Of a stretch of DNA of 64,000 nt, positions 9,084 through 18,184 are shown one piece after another. The translations under genes were made by a program, and so were the position numbers. The DNA comes from Sphingosinicella sp. CPCC 101087 (GTDB lineage: Bacteria; Pseudomonadota; Alphaproteobacteria; Sphingomonadales; Sphingomonadaceae): the NCBI RefSeq assembly GCF_004151485.1, contig NZ_SBFF01000005.1, positions 239,007 through 303,006 on the forward strand, in the 5' to 3' direction. The notes below the pieces were generated by a model, which was given only the letters and a program-made list of their open reading frames with translations, was not told the DNA's origin and searched no databases. Within the stretch, counting starts at the first letter, position 1. Every line of letters starts with the position of its first letter.

Positions 9084-9314
9084 CGGCTCATCCTCCTCAT
9101 CTCGCCCCACGACCGAGCGAACCGATGCGCGGGCGCGTCGTTCCCTCCGCCCTGGCGGGCTTCCGCCTGTCCGCAGAGTCGAGATGAAGCCAGCGGCGCG
9201 GGGCAGAAGCGGATGATTGCGCGCCCCGAGCGGGCGCCTGCGCGGGTTACGCCTTGCGTCGAAGCTCCAGGCTGGACAACCATGGCCAGGCAATAGCCGG
9301 GAGGTGAGGGCGAG

Positions 9315-11102
9315 ATGGCCGTTGAAGCCCATGGCATCGATCTTGTGCCGATCATCGCGCTTCTCGGGGCGGCGATCGTCGCCGCACCCTTGTTCCAGCG
9401 TCTGGGGCTCGGCTCGGTGCTAGGCTACCTCGCGGCGGGCGTCGTCATCGGCCCGTTCGGAATCGGGCTCGTCACCGAGCCCGCGCAATTGCTGCAGATC
9501 GCCGAGCTCGGCGTGGTGATGTTCCTCTTCCTGATCGGCCTCGAAATGCGCCCCTCGCGACTGTGGAGCCTGCGCAGCGAGATATTCGGCCTCGGTCTCG
9601 CGCAGGTCGTCCTGTGCGGACTGCTGCTGACCGGAGTCGGCGTCGCAACCGGTTTTCCGGTCGCGTCCTCGTTCGTCGCCGGCGCCGGCTTCGTCCTCAC
9701 CTCGACGGCGATCGTGATGCGCCTGCTCGAGGAAAGGCGCGAGCTGGCGACCCCGGCAGGACAGCGCATCGTCTCGATCCTGCTGCTCGAGGACCTGGCC
9801 ATCGTGCCCCTGCTCGCCGTCACCGCCTTCCTCGCGCCAATCGCGTCCGGCAACGAGGCGCAAGGCGACCTGGACCTGCACGCGATCGGAATCGGGACGC
9901 TGGCGATCGTCGGGCTCGTGATTGCCGGCCGATATCTGCTCAACCCGCTGTTCCGGCTGCTCGCCAACGTGCCGGCGCGGGAGGTCATGACCGCGGCCGC
10001 CCTGCTCGTCGTCCTGGGCTCGGCCTGGGCGATGCAGCTCGGCGGCCTGTCGATGGCGATGGGCGCCTTTCTCGCCGGCGTGCTGCTGTCGGAATCGATC
10101 TTCCGCCACCAGCTCGAGGCGGACGTCGAGCCGTTCCGGGGAATATTGCTCGGCCTGTTCTTCCTGGCCGTCGGAATGTCGCTCGACCTCGGCGTGGTCG
10201 CCGGCAACTGGGCGATGATCCTGTTCTACGTGGCGGCCTACATGATCCTCAAGGCGCTCGCCATCTACGCGATCGCCCGCCTGTTCCGCTCGCCGCACGA
10301 CGAGGCCCTCTATCGCGCCGTCGTCATGGCGCAGGGCGGAGAGTTCGCCTTCGTCCTCTATTCGGCGGCGCTCGCGGCCGGGATCATCAGCGGCGAGGAG
10401 AATGCGATACTGACCGCGATCATCATCGTCTCGATGGTCCTGACCCCGCTCGCCATGGCTATCCTCAAGCGTGTTCAGCGGTCCGGACCGGAGCAGGCAC
10501 CGGCCGGCGAGATTCCGCCCGGCCTGCACCCCAGCGCGCTGGTGATCGGCTTCGGCCGCGTCGGCCAGATTGCGAGCCAGTTCCTCCTCGCCCGCGGCCA
10601 CGAAGTCTCGATCATCGACACCGACATCGAGGTGATCGACGTCGCCCGGGAGTTCGACTTCAAGGTCTATTATGGCGACGGCACCCGGCTCGACATCCTG
10701 GAGGCGGCCGGTGTCGGCCATTGCGCGATCGCGCTCGTGTGCGTCGACGACGTCGAGGCGACGACGCGGATCGTGCGCCTGATCAAGGACGAGTTTCCCC
10801 AGGTCCCCGTCCTGGTGCGCGCCAACGACCGCCGCCACGCGCTCGACCTCATCCGTGCCGAGGCCGACTTCCATATCCGCGAGACGTTCGAATCGGCGCT
10901 GCGCCTGGGCGAGAAGGCGATCGAGATGCTGGGGGCCAAGCCGGAGGAGATCGCCGCTTATGGCGAACGCATCCGCGCGCGCGACCGGCAGCGGACCGCG
11001 GTGGAGCTGGAGGGCGGACATCTCGCCGCGCGCGGCCTGTTCAGCGGGCGGGCCGACCAGGCCGCCATCGACCTGAGAGCGGAACCCAGCCGGGAGATCT
11101 GA
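9315..11102 (+). CDS. CPA2-family cation:proton antiporter with RCK/TrkA-N domain (KefB/KefC-like)
   Basis: A 595-aa inner-membrane protein. About 12-13 hydrophobic segments at residues 5-385 form the Na+/H+ exchanger domain. A cytosolic RCK domain at about 405-525 starts with a Rossmann motif (VIGFGRVGQIASQF) that binds a nucleotide. This architecture is that of KefB/KefC-type K+ efflux antiporters. The start ATG 9315 has GGGAGGTGAGGG upstream. No KefF/KefG ancillary gene is adjacent. The role is probably K+ or Na+ efflux and pH or electrophile protection; the glutathione gating seen in E. coli Kef cannot be assumed. Confidence 0.9.
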   Translation: MAVEAHGIDLVPIIALLGAAIVAAPLFQRLGLGSVLGYLAAGVVIGPFGIGLVTEPAQLLQIAELGVVMFLFLIGLEMRPSRLWSLRSEIFGLGLAQVVLCGLLLTGVGVATGFPVASSFVAGAGFVLTSTAIVMRLLEERRELATPAGQRIVSILLLEDLAIVPLLAVTAFLAPIASGNEAQGDLDLHAIGIGTLAIVGLVIAGRYLLNPLFRLLANVPAREVMTAAALLVVLGSAWAMQLGGLSMAMGAFLAGVLLSESIFRHQLEADVEPFRGILLGLFFLAVGMSLDLGVVAGNWAMILFYVAAYMILKALAIYAIARLFRSPHDEALYRAVVMAQGGEFAFVLYSAALAAGIISGEENAILTAIIIVSMVLTPLAMAILKRVQRSGPEQAPAGEIPPGLHPSALVIGFGRVGQIASQFLLARGHEVSIIDTDIEVIDVAREFDFKVYYGDGTRLDILEAAGVGHCAIALVCVDDVEATTRIVRLIKDEFPQVPVLVRANDRRHALDLIRAEADFHIRETFESALRLGEKAIEMLGAKPEEIAAYGERIRARDRQRTAVELEGGHLAARGLFSGRADQAAIDLRAEPSREI

Positions 11103-11171
11103 TCACGCACGCGCAGGCGGGCGGGAGAAACCGCTTAGACGCGCTGGTTGCGCGATGGTAGGCGGCCAGGG

Positions 11172-12581
11172 ATGACCGCACCGGAATCGCCCGAGCGCTC
11201 CGCCGCCGACTCCGACCCCGGTTCGGCCATTCCCTTGTCCGAGGCGGTCCGCGTGTGGGCGCGGGTCGCGGCGCTGAGCTTCGGCGGGCCGGCCGGGCAG
11301 ATCGCGGTGATGCACCGGATCCTGGTCGAGGAGAAAAAATGGATCGGCGAGGCGCGCTTCCTGCACGCGCTCAACTTCTGCATGCTGCTGCCGGGGCCGG
11401 AAGCGCAGCAGCTCGCCACCTATGTCGGCTGGTTGCTGCACCGGACGCGCGGCGGCCTCATCGCCGGCACCCTGTTCGTGCTGCCGGGGCTGCTCGCGAT
11501 CATGGCCCTGTCCTGGCTCTACGCCGCTTATGGCGATGTCGGTGCGGTCGAGGCCTTCTTCTTCGGCCTCAAGGCGGCGGTGATCGCGATCGTGCTCGAG
11601 GCGGTCCGGCGGATCGGGCGCCGTGCCCTGGCCAACAAGGTCATGTGGAGCATCGCCGCGGCCGCCTTCGCGGCGATCTTCTTCCTCGGCGTGCCCTTCC
11701 CGCTCATCGTCCTCGCCGCCGCGGCGATCGGCTATGCCGGCGGCCGTTCCGGCGCCCGAGCCTTCGCGGCCGGCGGCGCTGGTCATGGCGGCGAGACGGG
11801 AGGCGGCGTGCTCGACCGGGAGACGGTGCTGGGGGAGGATATACCCGATCATGCGCGACCCACGTTCGGCTGGTCGCTCCGGGTTGCCGGCATCCTGCTG
11901 GCGCTATGGCTGGGGCCGGTCGTGCTCCTTGCCGCCTGGCTGGGGCCGGACCATGTCTTCGCCCGCATCTCGATCTTCTTCTCCCAGATGGCGGTCGTGA
12001 CCTTCGGCGGCGCCTATGCGGTGCTCGCTTATGTGGCGCAGCAGGCGGTCGAGACGTTCGGATGGCTGGAGCCGGGCGAGATGCTCGACGGCCTCGGCAT
12101 GGCGGAGACGACGCCGGGGCCCCTGATCATGGTCACCCAGTTCGTCGGCTTCATGGGGGCGTATCGTGGCGCGACCGGCCTTTCGCCGATGGTCGCGGGG
12201 ACGCTGGGCGGCCTGCTGACGACCTGGGTCACGTTCGTGCCCTGCTTTCTCTGGATCTTTCTCGGCGCGCCCTTTGTCGAGCGGCTGCGCGGCAATCGCG
12301 CGCTGGCGGCGGCGCTGGCGACGGTGACTGCGGCCGTCGTGGGCGTGATCCTCAACCTGGGCCTCTGGTTCGCGCTGCACAGCCTGTTTCGCGAGGTACG
12401 AGCGGTGGAACGCGGACCGTTCGATTTCGACCTGCCCGTGCCCGCCTCGATCGACGTGGCCTCGGCGGTGCTGACACTTGCCGCGCTGCTGGCGGTGTTC
12501 AAGTTCAGGATCGGCACGGGCTGGGTGCTTGCCGGCTGCGCCGCCGGCGGGATAGCCTGGCGGGCGGCGACGGGTGGATGA
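11172..12581 (+). CDS. chrA: Chromate transporter family protein ChrA (long, two-domain form)
   Basis: A 469-aa membrane protein with the duplicated chromate-transporter domain. First half: FGGPAGQIAVM and LLPGPEAQQLATYVG. Second half: TFGGAYAVLAYVAQQ and ETTPGPLIMVTQFVGF. About 10-12 hydrophobic segments are present. The family exports chromate in characterised members, though many homologues have untested roles. ATG 11172 is preferred over a TTG at 11148. It lies 70 bp after the antiporter gene and is followed after 24 nt by an M23 peptidase, possibly one transcript. Confidence 0.85.
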   Translation: MTAPESPERSAADSDPGSAIPLSEAVRVWARVAALSFGGPAGQIAVMHRILVEEKKWIGEARFLHALNFCMLLPGPEAQQLATYVGWLLHRTRGGLIAGTLFVLPGLLAIMALSWLYAAYGDVGAVEAFFFGLKAAVIAIVLEAVRRIGRRALANKVMWSIAAAAFAAIFFLGVPFPLIVLAAAAIGYAGGRSGARAFAAGGAGHGGETGGGVLDRETVLGEDIPDHARPTFGWSLRVAGILLALWLGPVVLLAAWLGPDHVFARISIFFSQMAVVTFGGAYAVLAYVAQQAVETFGWLEPGEMLDGLGMAETTPGPLIMVTQFVGFMGAYRGATGLSPMVAGTLGGLLTTWVTFVPCFLWIFLGAPFVERLRGNRALAAALATVTAAVVGVILNLGLWFALHSLFREVRAVERGPFDFDLPVPASIDVASAVLTLAALLAVFKFRIGTGWVLAGCAAGGIAWRAATGG

Positions 12582-12605
12582 ACCGTGTGCAGGCAAGGAG
12601 CGACG

Positions 12606-13277
12606 ATGACAGCAGGATTATTCGGTAAGGGACCACGCAGCGGCGCGGCTGCCCATTTGTTGCGCTGGGCGACCGCGGCAGCCTGGCTCGCCGCCGCGCC
12701 GGCCCTGGCGCAGCAGCAGCCCGGCGGGTCCAATGCCAGCGCCGGTATTTACCGACTGCCTTATGCCGATGGCACCACGGTCAAGATATTCGACGATTTC
12801 GTCTCGCATCGCCCGGTCGGCCGAATCGATTTCTATGCCGTCGAGGGCGAAGCCCCGTACCGCGTCGTGGCCGCCGCCGCCGGCCGGATCATGGCGATCC
12901 AGGACGGCCATAGCGAGCAGCAATCAGGACGGGCGGCGTCGGAATGCCGCAACAACTATGTCTGGATCGCCCACCCGAACGGGGAGTGGACCACCTATTC
13001 GCATCTCGCTCATGGATCGGTCACCGGCCGGGCAGGGCGCAAGGTGGGCGATCTGGTGGAGGCGGGCGCCTATCTGGGGGATGAAGGTGCGGTCGGCTGC
13101 GCAATGCTCGACCATGTCCATTTCGAGGTCGCCGTTCCGGATCCGTCGTCGCCGATCGACGCCGGGGGCTTCCTCAACGACAATCGCGACGGTCGGCGCG
13201 AGCGGAATCCCCGCTTCTGCAGCGTCGAGGGGGAGCATGTCGAAAAGGACCAGGTCTATCGCGCGGGGCCGTGCTGA
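12606..13277 (+). CDS. Secreted M23-family (LytM) peptidase
   Basis: A 223-aa protein with an N-terminal signal peptide (hydrophobic stretch, then APALAQQQ). The M23 domain spans about 45-190: RIDFYAVEG holds the first metal-ligand Asp, YSHLAHGSV is the usual central segment and DHVHFEV supplies the HxH ligands. Cysteines (C113, C155, C199 and the C-terminal one) could form disulfides. It is probably periplasmic and acts on peptidoglycan cross-bridges. The start at 12606 has AAGGAG 6 nt upstream. Close spacing to chrA suggests cotranscription; a functional link is not evident. Confidence 0.82.
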   Translation: MTAGLFGKGPRSGAAAHLLRWATAAAWLAAAPALAQQQPGGSNASAGIYRLPYADGTTVKIFDDFVSHRPVGRIDFYAVEGEAPYRVVAAAAGRIMAIQDGHSEQQSGRAASECRNNYVWIAHPNGEWTTYSHLAHGSVTGRAGRKVGDLVEAGAYLGDEGAVGCAMLDHVHFEVAVPDPSSPIDAGGFLNDNRDGRRERNPRFCSVEGEHVEKDQVYRAGPC

Positions 13278-13298
13278 GCGGGGAAGGCCCGCCCCGGG

Positions 13299-15035
13299 TC
13301 AAAGGCCGAACACCTTGAGCGCCGCGTCGCCGAGGCCCCTGAGGCCGCGGCCCCAGATGCTGCCCTTGTGGCCTTCGCGCGGCATCTCCTCATAGAGGTA
13401 GAAGCCGGGGCCGCCATCGAAGCTGTCGTTGAACAACTCCTGCCTGCCGAGCAGATAGGCGCCGAACGCTTCGCTGCGTCGCACCGAATAGAGCAAGCCG
13501 GCGCTGAAGCCGATCGTCGCCGCCTGGTTGATGCCGCGGCCGGCGCGAGCGGGCTCGAGCCGCACCCCCCGCGTGCCCTGGACGATCAATGTGCAGGGGC
13601 CGTGGAACACGAGATAGCGGAATTGCAGGGTCAGCCAGGCCGAGAGGTAAGCGAGCCGCCAGTGGCGGGTGATGCGCACGGGACGGCCCAGCGGCTGGAC
13701 GATCCCGCGCAGCGCCCGCGGACGCAGCACCATTGCGGACCCGTCTGCGATCGCGACCAGGCCGATCTCGGCGAGCGGATCGCCCGTCGCCGACGCGAGA
13801 ACGAAATCCGGGTCGCGCGAGCGGATCCGGACCAGGGCGACCAATCCGGAGGCCAGGCTGCTCAGCGGCATCGACCAGCTGAGCAGCCATTGGGTTGCCT
13901 TCGCCGCATGGTGGGGGGTGCTCTGCACCGCCTCCGGCGCCACCAGGAGCTCGCATGCCCCGTCGATCGGGATGTGCTGGGAGACGGAAGGGGCGGAGGA
14001 TCGCGCGGACACGTCGCCGCGCTCGTCCGGAACCAGGCGGATGGGGGGGCGGCGGGCGGCGAGCGGGGCGACGACGAAGTAGAGGAAAGCCTTGATCAGG
14101 ATCGGGCCGAAGATCGCCGCCGCGAGGATGACGAGCGCGGTCGGCAGCGTCTCGACGATCGGCCGCCGGATCCAAGCGACCCAATTGCCGCGCGCCGCCC
14201 TTTCGACCGCCTCGGCTCGGGCGGCGAGCGCCGCCTGTTGAGTCTCGAAGGCGGCGGCGGCGTCCTCGGCCACGGCATCGGCGGCGCGGATCGCGCGCCT
14301 CGCCTGATCGATCGCCGCTATCTCCGCTCGTGCCCGCCGATTTTCGGCCAGCGCCGCGCCGCGTTGCGCGCGCGCAGCCTGCAACGCTCGATAGTTGCGG
14401 CAGCCGAAGGTGGGCGCGGCATTGCGGCAGATGAAATTGCGCGGGCCGGCGAGGGCACGGCGGTCGAACGCCTCCGCCCGCTCCCGCGCCGCGGACCAGC
14501 GCGCATAGCTGGCATGAAGGCGTTGCTCCGCCTCTGCCCGTCGCGTCGCCAGGTCCTGGCGCCGTTGGCGGGCCGAGCCGGCGGCAAGGAGGCCGTCGAT
14601 ATAGCGCCGCTCGCGCTCGAGCAGGGCGATCTCGGCACCCGCCCTGAAATGGGCGAATATCCGGTCGGAATCGCCGGACGCGGCGGCCAAGGCGAGCGCG
14701 CGGCCGCTCAGCTTCTCGGCCTGTCGGGCGGAGATGGCCGGGCCGATCGCGGCGCGCCGGGCGCGCAGCCGCGCCTCCGGCTGGTCCGCGAGCGCGGCCG
14801 TCGCCTTTTCGGCCTCCGCGGCTCGATCGCGCGCATAGGCCTCGAACGCGGCCCGGGCGTCTGCATAGGCCGCCTGCTGCTCGGGCAGCGCTCGCGCCGC
14901 CGCATATTGGGTTTCAAGCCAGGCTTTCGCCGGCGGCAGCGCATATCGCCCGGCGATCAGCACGAGGACGATCAGGGCTAGCGCCAGCAGGTGTCTGACG
15001 ATCCAGACGAGGACGTTACGGCCGAGGTTCAGCAC
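13299..15035 (-). CDS. Uncharacterised membrane protein with long coiled coil
   Basis: A 578-aa protein of unknown function. A transmembrane helix at about 12-32 is followed by a roughly 230-residue Ala/Arg/Glu-rich helical region (about 40-280) likely to form a periplasmic coiled coil, broken by a two-cysteine segment (NFICRNAAPTFGC). A second hydrophobic segment lies at about 293-315. The C-terminal half looks like a cytosolic beta-rich domain (FLYFVVAPLAARRPPIRLVP through GPCTLIVQGTRGVRL and GGPGFYLYEE) that only faintly recalls AIM24/TIGR00266 proteins; I would not rely on that. It is encoded alone, convergent with the M23 gene and adjacent to a PilZ gene on the same strand. Confidence 0.75.
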   Translation of the reverse strand: MLNLGRNVLVWIVRHLLALALIVLVLIAGRYALPPAKAWLETQYAAARALPEQQAAYADARAAFEAYARDRAAEAEKATAALADQPEARLRARRAAIGPAISARQAEKLSGRALALAAASGDSDRIFAHFRAGAEIALLERERRYIDGLLAAGSARQRRQDLATRRAEAEQRLHASYARWSAARERAEAFDRRALAGPRNFICRNAAPTFGCRNYRALQAARAQRGAALAENRRARAEIAAIDQARRAIRAADAVAEDAAAAFETQQAALAARAEAVERAARGNWVAWIRRPIVETLPTALVILAAAIFGPILIKAFLYFVVAPLAARRPPIRLVPDERGDVSARSSAPSVSQHIPIDGACELLVAPEAVQSTPHHAAKATQWLLSWSMPLSSLASGLVALVRIRSRDPDFVLASATGDPLAEIGLVAIADGSAMVLRPRALRGIVQPLGRPVRITRHWRLAYLSAWLTLQFRYLVFHGPCTLIVQGTRGVRLEPARAGRGINQAATIGFSAGLLYSVRRSEAFGAYLLGRQELFNDSFDGGPGFYLYEEMPREGHKGSIWGRGLRGLGDAALKVFGL

Positions 15036-15167
15036 GCGCGCGACCTCAGCGCCTTCTCCCGCTGTTGCGCAAGCCCAAGCGGAAATACGGGTGGAAATCA
15101 GCGACCTGCGAGCACCTGAAAGCTGCAGGGACTGCAGCCGGTCGGAACTTTATCTGCGAAGGGCCGG

Positions 15168-15533
15168 TCAGCGGCCGCCCTGGGGCCCGAAATGCCCGCG
15201 CGGTATCGGCTTTCGGCCGGCCGCCGTCAGCATCTCGAGCGTCGCGGGATGAAGCGGGTTGGCGAACTCGAAGCCGGCCTTCCCGTCCTTGATCCACACC
15301 AGTTTGCAATTTTGCGGCTCGAGGCCGGGAAGCTTGAGCCACGCGTGGCTGCCCGGCTCGAGTCCGAGTTCGCCCTGAGCCATGAACCCGCCGGTGGAGA
15401 GGTTGAGCACGTCGATTTCCGTGAGACGCGCGCCCGGATCGCGCAGGCGTGCGGCGAGATTCACGACGCGTCGTTCGGCCTTGCGTCCTTCGGGAGTGGG
15501 AAGGATTGCCAGCTGTCCCTTGGTCACGTGCAT
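15168..15533 (-). CDS. PilZ-domain protein
   Basis: A 121-aa single-domain protein. The two c-di-GMP-binding PilZ signatures are visible: an arginine pair in RKAERRVVN at about residues 19-27, and NLSTGGF for the (D/N)xSxxG motif. The start at 15533 has GAGAGGAG 4 nt upstream; the open frame continues upstream but with no better start. Single PilZ proteins of this length often act as c-di-GMP adaptors, for example in motility or exopolysaccharide control; no target is evident nearby. Confidence 0.82.
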   Translation of the reverse strand: MHVTKGQLAILPTPEGRKAERRVVNLAARLRDPGARLTEIDVLNLSTGGFMAQGELGLEPGSHAWLKLPGLEPQNCKLVWIKDGKAGFEFANPLHPATLEMLTAAGRKPIPRGHFGPQGGR

Positions 15534-15665
15534 GCTCCTCTCGGCGCGTCGGTGCGGCGCCGCCGCTGCCGCTCTAGCCAGCGAACCTCTAAACAAGGCT
15601 TAAACGAAACCCTCCTTCCTGTCCGAGCGTTGGGCCTGCGTAACATCCTGTAGTTCGGAGTATTT

Positions 15666-17195
15666 GTGAGAGTATCAGTATTGGCAGCGCTGCTGCTTTC
15701 CGTTGCCGCGTGCGGCAGTGTCGGTGGCGGCGGCGATGGCGGCGAGGGCGTGGCCGCAGTGCAGCCGAGCCGGGTGACCGAGTCGGATCTTCGCGCCGCG
15801 ATTTCCGATCCACGCCTGACCCGATTTTACGAGGCGCGCGCGTGGCAACCGGCCTGGAACCAGCAAAGCGCGGCCGCGCTCGTCGATGCGATCGGCGCGG
15901 CGGGCCGCCACGCCCTCGATCCGAACCAATTTCTCGCGTCGGCGGCTCGGTCCGAGGCGCCGGCGGCGCGCGAGGCGGGGTTGAGCCTCGCCGCCCTGAC
16001 CTATGCCGAGGCGTTGGCGCGCGGACGGACCGACCCGAAACGGCTTCGTCCCGATTATACCATGGATCGACCGGATCCCGACCTTGCCGCCGGGCTCAAC
16101 CAGGCGCTGGAGCAGGGCAATGTCGGCGAGTGGCTGGAAGGCCTCGCACCCCAGGACGAGGAATATCGCTTGCTCTCCGAAACCTATGTCGCGGCGGCGC
16201 GCCAGGCGGCGGGGGAGGGGCTCGAACAGATCCCGGCCGGGGACACGATCAGCGCCGGCGGTTCCGATCCGCGTGTGCCGGCGATCGCCACGGCCTTGCG
16301 GCGGGGCGGCTACCTGCCCGCTCAGCCCGAGGGACAGGCACAACCCGGGCCGGAATATGGCGGCGAGCTGGTCGAAGCCGTGCGCCGGCTGCAGGACGAT
16401 CACGGCCTCGAACCCTCCGGCGAGATCGACGAGGCCACGCTCGAGGCGCTCAATCGCAGCGCGTTCGACCGAGCGCGAATTCTGGCGGTCAATCTAGAGC
16501 GTCGGCGCTGGCTACCGCGCCAAGCCTCGGCCTTGCGGATCGACGTCAACATTCCTGCCGCCACGCTCCAATATTGGCGCGACGGACAGCTCGTCGACCA
16601 ACGTCGGGTGATCGTCGGCCAACCGGGCAACGAGACCCCCCAGCTCGCCTCCCCGATTTTCCGCCTGGTGGCCAATCCGACCTGGACCGTGCCGGAATCG
16701 ATCGCCGAGGAAGAGATATTGCCCAAGGGTGCGTCCTATCTCAGGCGCAACAACATGACGATGCGCGACGGGATGATCGTCCAGGAGCCCGGGCCAACCA
16801 ATTCGCTTGGCGAGGTCAAATTCGACATGCGCAACGACCTGGCCATCTATCTCCATGACACGCCGGCCAAGACGCTGTTCGAACAGGATCGCCGGCAGTT
16901 GAGCCATGGCTGCGTGCGCGTACACGACGCGCTCGGCTTCGCGGCGATGCTCGCCGAACAGGAGGGTGTGAGCGCCGACTGGCGCAAGGCGGTGGCCACC
17001 GGCGAGGAGACCTTCGTGCCGCTGCCGCGCGAGATTCCGGTGCGGCTGCTCTATCACAGCGCGTTCGTGGAAGGCGGCCGGATCCGCTTCCGCCCCGACC
17101 CGTACGGGTTCGACGAGGATGTTGCGGAGGCGCTCGGGCTGCCGGCGCGGCCGCGGCCGCAGCCCGCCGAGCATATCGGCGACGTCGGACCCTGA
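15666..17195 (+). CDS. L,D-transpeptidase lipoprotein with peptidoglycan-binding domain (YcbB/LdtD-like)
   Basis: A 509-aa protein that forms 3-3 peptidoglycan cross-links in characterised relatives. The GTG start at 15666 has GGAG 6 nt upstream and gives a lipoprotein signal with lipobox SVAAC (Cys16). An N-terminal scaffold domain is followed by a peptidoglycan-binding helical domain at about 205-275 (LVEAVRRLQDDHGLEPSGEID) and a YkuD catalytic domain at about 295-470 with the catalytic motif SHGCVRVHD. Gene order and size match the LdtD family. It is divergent from the PilZ gene. Lipid anchoring is inferred from the lipobox. Confidence 0.88.
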   Translation: MRVSVLAALLLSVAACGSVGGGGDGGEGVAAVQPSRVTESDLRAAISDPRLTRFYEARAWQPAWNQQSAAALVDAIGAAGRHALDPNQFLASAARSEAPAAREAGLSLAALTYAEALARGRTDPKRLRPDYTMDRPDPDLAAGLNQALEQGNVGEWLEGLAPQDEEYRLLSETYVAAARQAAGEGLEQIPAGDTISAGGSDPRVPAIATALRRGGYLPAQPEGQAQPGPEYGGELVEAVRRLQDDHGLEPSGEIDEATLEALNRSAFDRARILAVNLERRRWLPRQASALRIDVNIPAATLQYWRDGQLVDQRRVIVGQPGNETPQLASPIFRLVANPTWTVPESIAEEEILPKGASYLRRNNMTMRDGMIVQEPGPTNSLGEVKFDMRNDLAIYLHDTPAKTLFEQDRRQLSHGCVRVHDALGFAAMLAEQEGVSADWRKAVATGEETFVPLPREIPVRLLYHSAFVEGGRIRFRPDPYGFDEDVAEALGLPARPRPQPAEHIGDVGP

Positions 17196-17421
17196 GGGCC
17201 GCCGCGCTGGCATCCGACGGCTCCGTCTCCCTGCCGGGCCGCCGCTGCGGTACCGGGCGGCGCGAGGATCCAATGTACTGCTCCTCGGCCGCCGGAGCCC
17301 GGCCCCGCTATCCACACGGCATATCCCACACGGTGGCGCACCAACGGAACGGCGCCGTCGCATCGCCGGTTGAATCGCCAGGGATGTCTCCCCGGTTTGT
17401 GCAGGACTCAAGGAGGACTCA

Positions 17422-18150
17422 ATGGCTGAGAATCGCTATGGCGGCCGTCGCGACGACTGGCGCCAACGCGGAAGCTCGATCTTCTCGGACGACCATGACG
17501 ACCGGCCGCGCCGCGACCGCGCCGGGAGCGGCCGACGCGGCGAAGAGCGTGGATTTTTCGAGCGTGCCGGCGACGAGGTGCGTAGCTGGTTCGGCGACGG
17601 GGAAGCGGAGCGCCGCCGAGAACGGGACATGCGACGCGACGAAAGCCAGTCGGCCTTCGGGGGGCGCGACAACGGCTGGCGCAGCGGCGCCCCTTCGATC
17701 CGTACGCCCTACGGCGGCTTCGGCACTTCCGACTATACCGGCGGTGGAGATTTCGATCGGGATCAAGGCGATTACGGTCGGCGCGACCCTGGCGGACGCA
17801 GCGGCTTCACCGGACGCTCTCACTGGGACGACACGTACCGGCGCTGGCGGGATCAGCAGATCGAGCAGCTCGACCGCGAATATGCGGAATATTGCCGCGA
17901 GCGCCAGCAGCAGTTCGACCAGGACTTCGACAGCTGGCGTCGCAGCCGAGTGACAGAGCGCGGCGCTGCGGGATCCGGGATGCCGTCCGCAGGGGCGACT
18001 CCGGACGCTGCTGCCATCAGCACGGGCGGAGGAAGCGCCTCGGCGGACCGTGCGAGCACGGGAAGCAGCGACAGCGGCGGAACGACGGCGGCGGGCGAAA
18101 GCGACGCCGCCCCGTCGACCAGCGGCCGTTCGGGCCGCGCCCGCGGCTGA
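17422..18150 (+). CDS. SWFGD-motif disordered protein
   Basis: A 242-aa, highly charged, Arg/Asp/Gly-rich protein, largely predicted disordered. Around residue 47 it has GFFERAGDEVRSWFGDGEAE, the element that names SWFGD-domain proteins of Sphingomonadales and Rhizobiales. A helical Arg/Glu/Gln segment follows at about 134-175 (YRRWRDQQIEQLDREYAEY), then a Ser/Ala/Gly-rich tail. It is followed after 34 bp by a PRC-barrel gene with a similar Arg/Tyr/Gly-rich N-terminus; the pair is probably cotranscribed. Function unknown; association with stress responses is commonly suggested by context only. The 226 bp before it hold nothing recognisable. Confidence 0.78.
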   Translation: MAENRYGGRRDDWRQRGSSIFSDDHDDRPRRDRAGSGRRGEERGFFERAGDEVRSWFGDGEAERRRERDMRRDESQSAFGGRDNGWRSGAPSIRTPYGGFGTSDYTGGGDFDRDQGDYGRRDPGGRSGFTGRSHWDDTYRRWRDQQIEQLDREYAEYCRERQQQFDQDFDSWRRSRVTERGAAGSGMPSAGATPDAAAISTGGGSASADRASTGSSDSGGTTAAGESDAAPSTSGRSGRARG

Positions 18151-18184
18151 CGCCGCGGCGACGATCGTCACGAAGGAGGATCAG

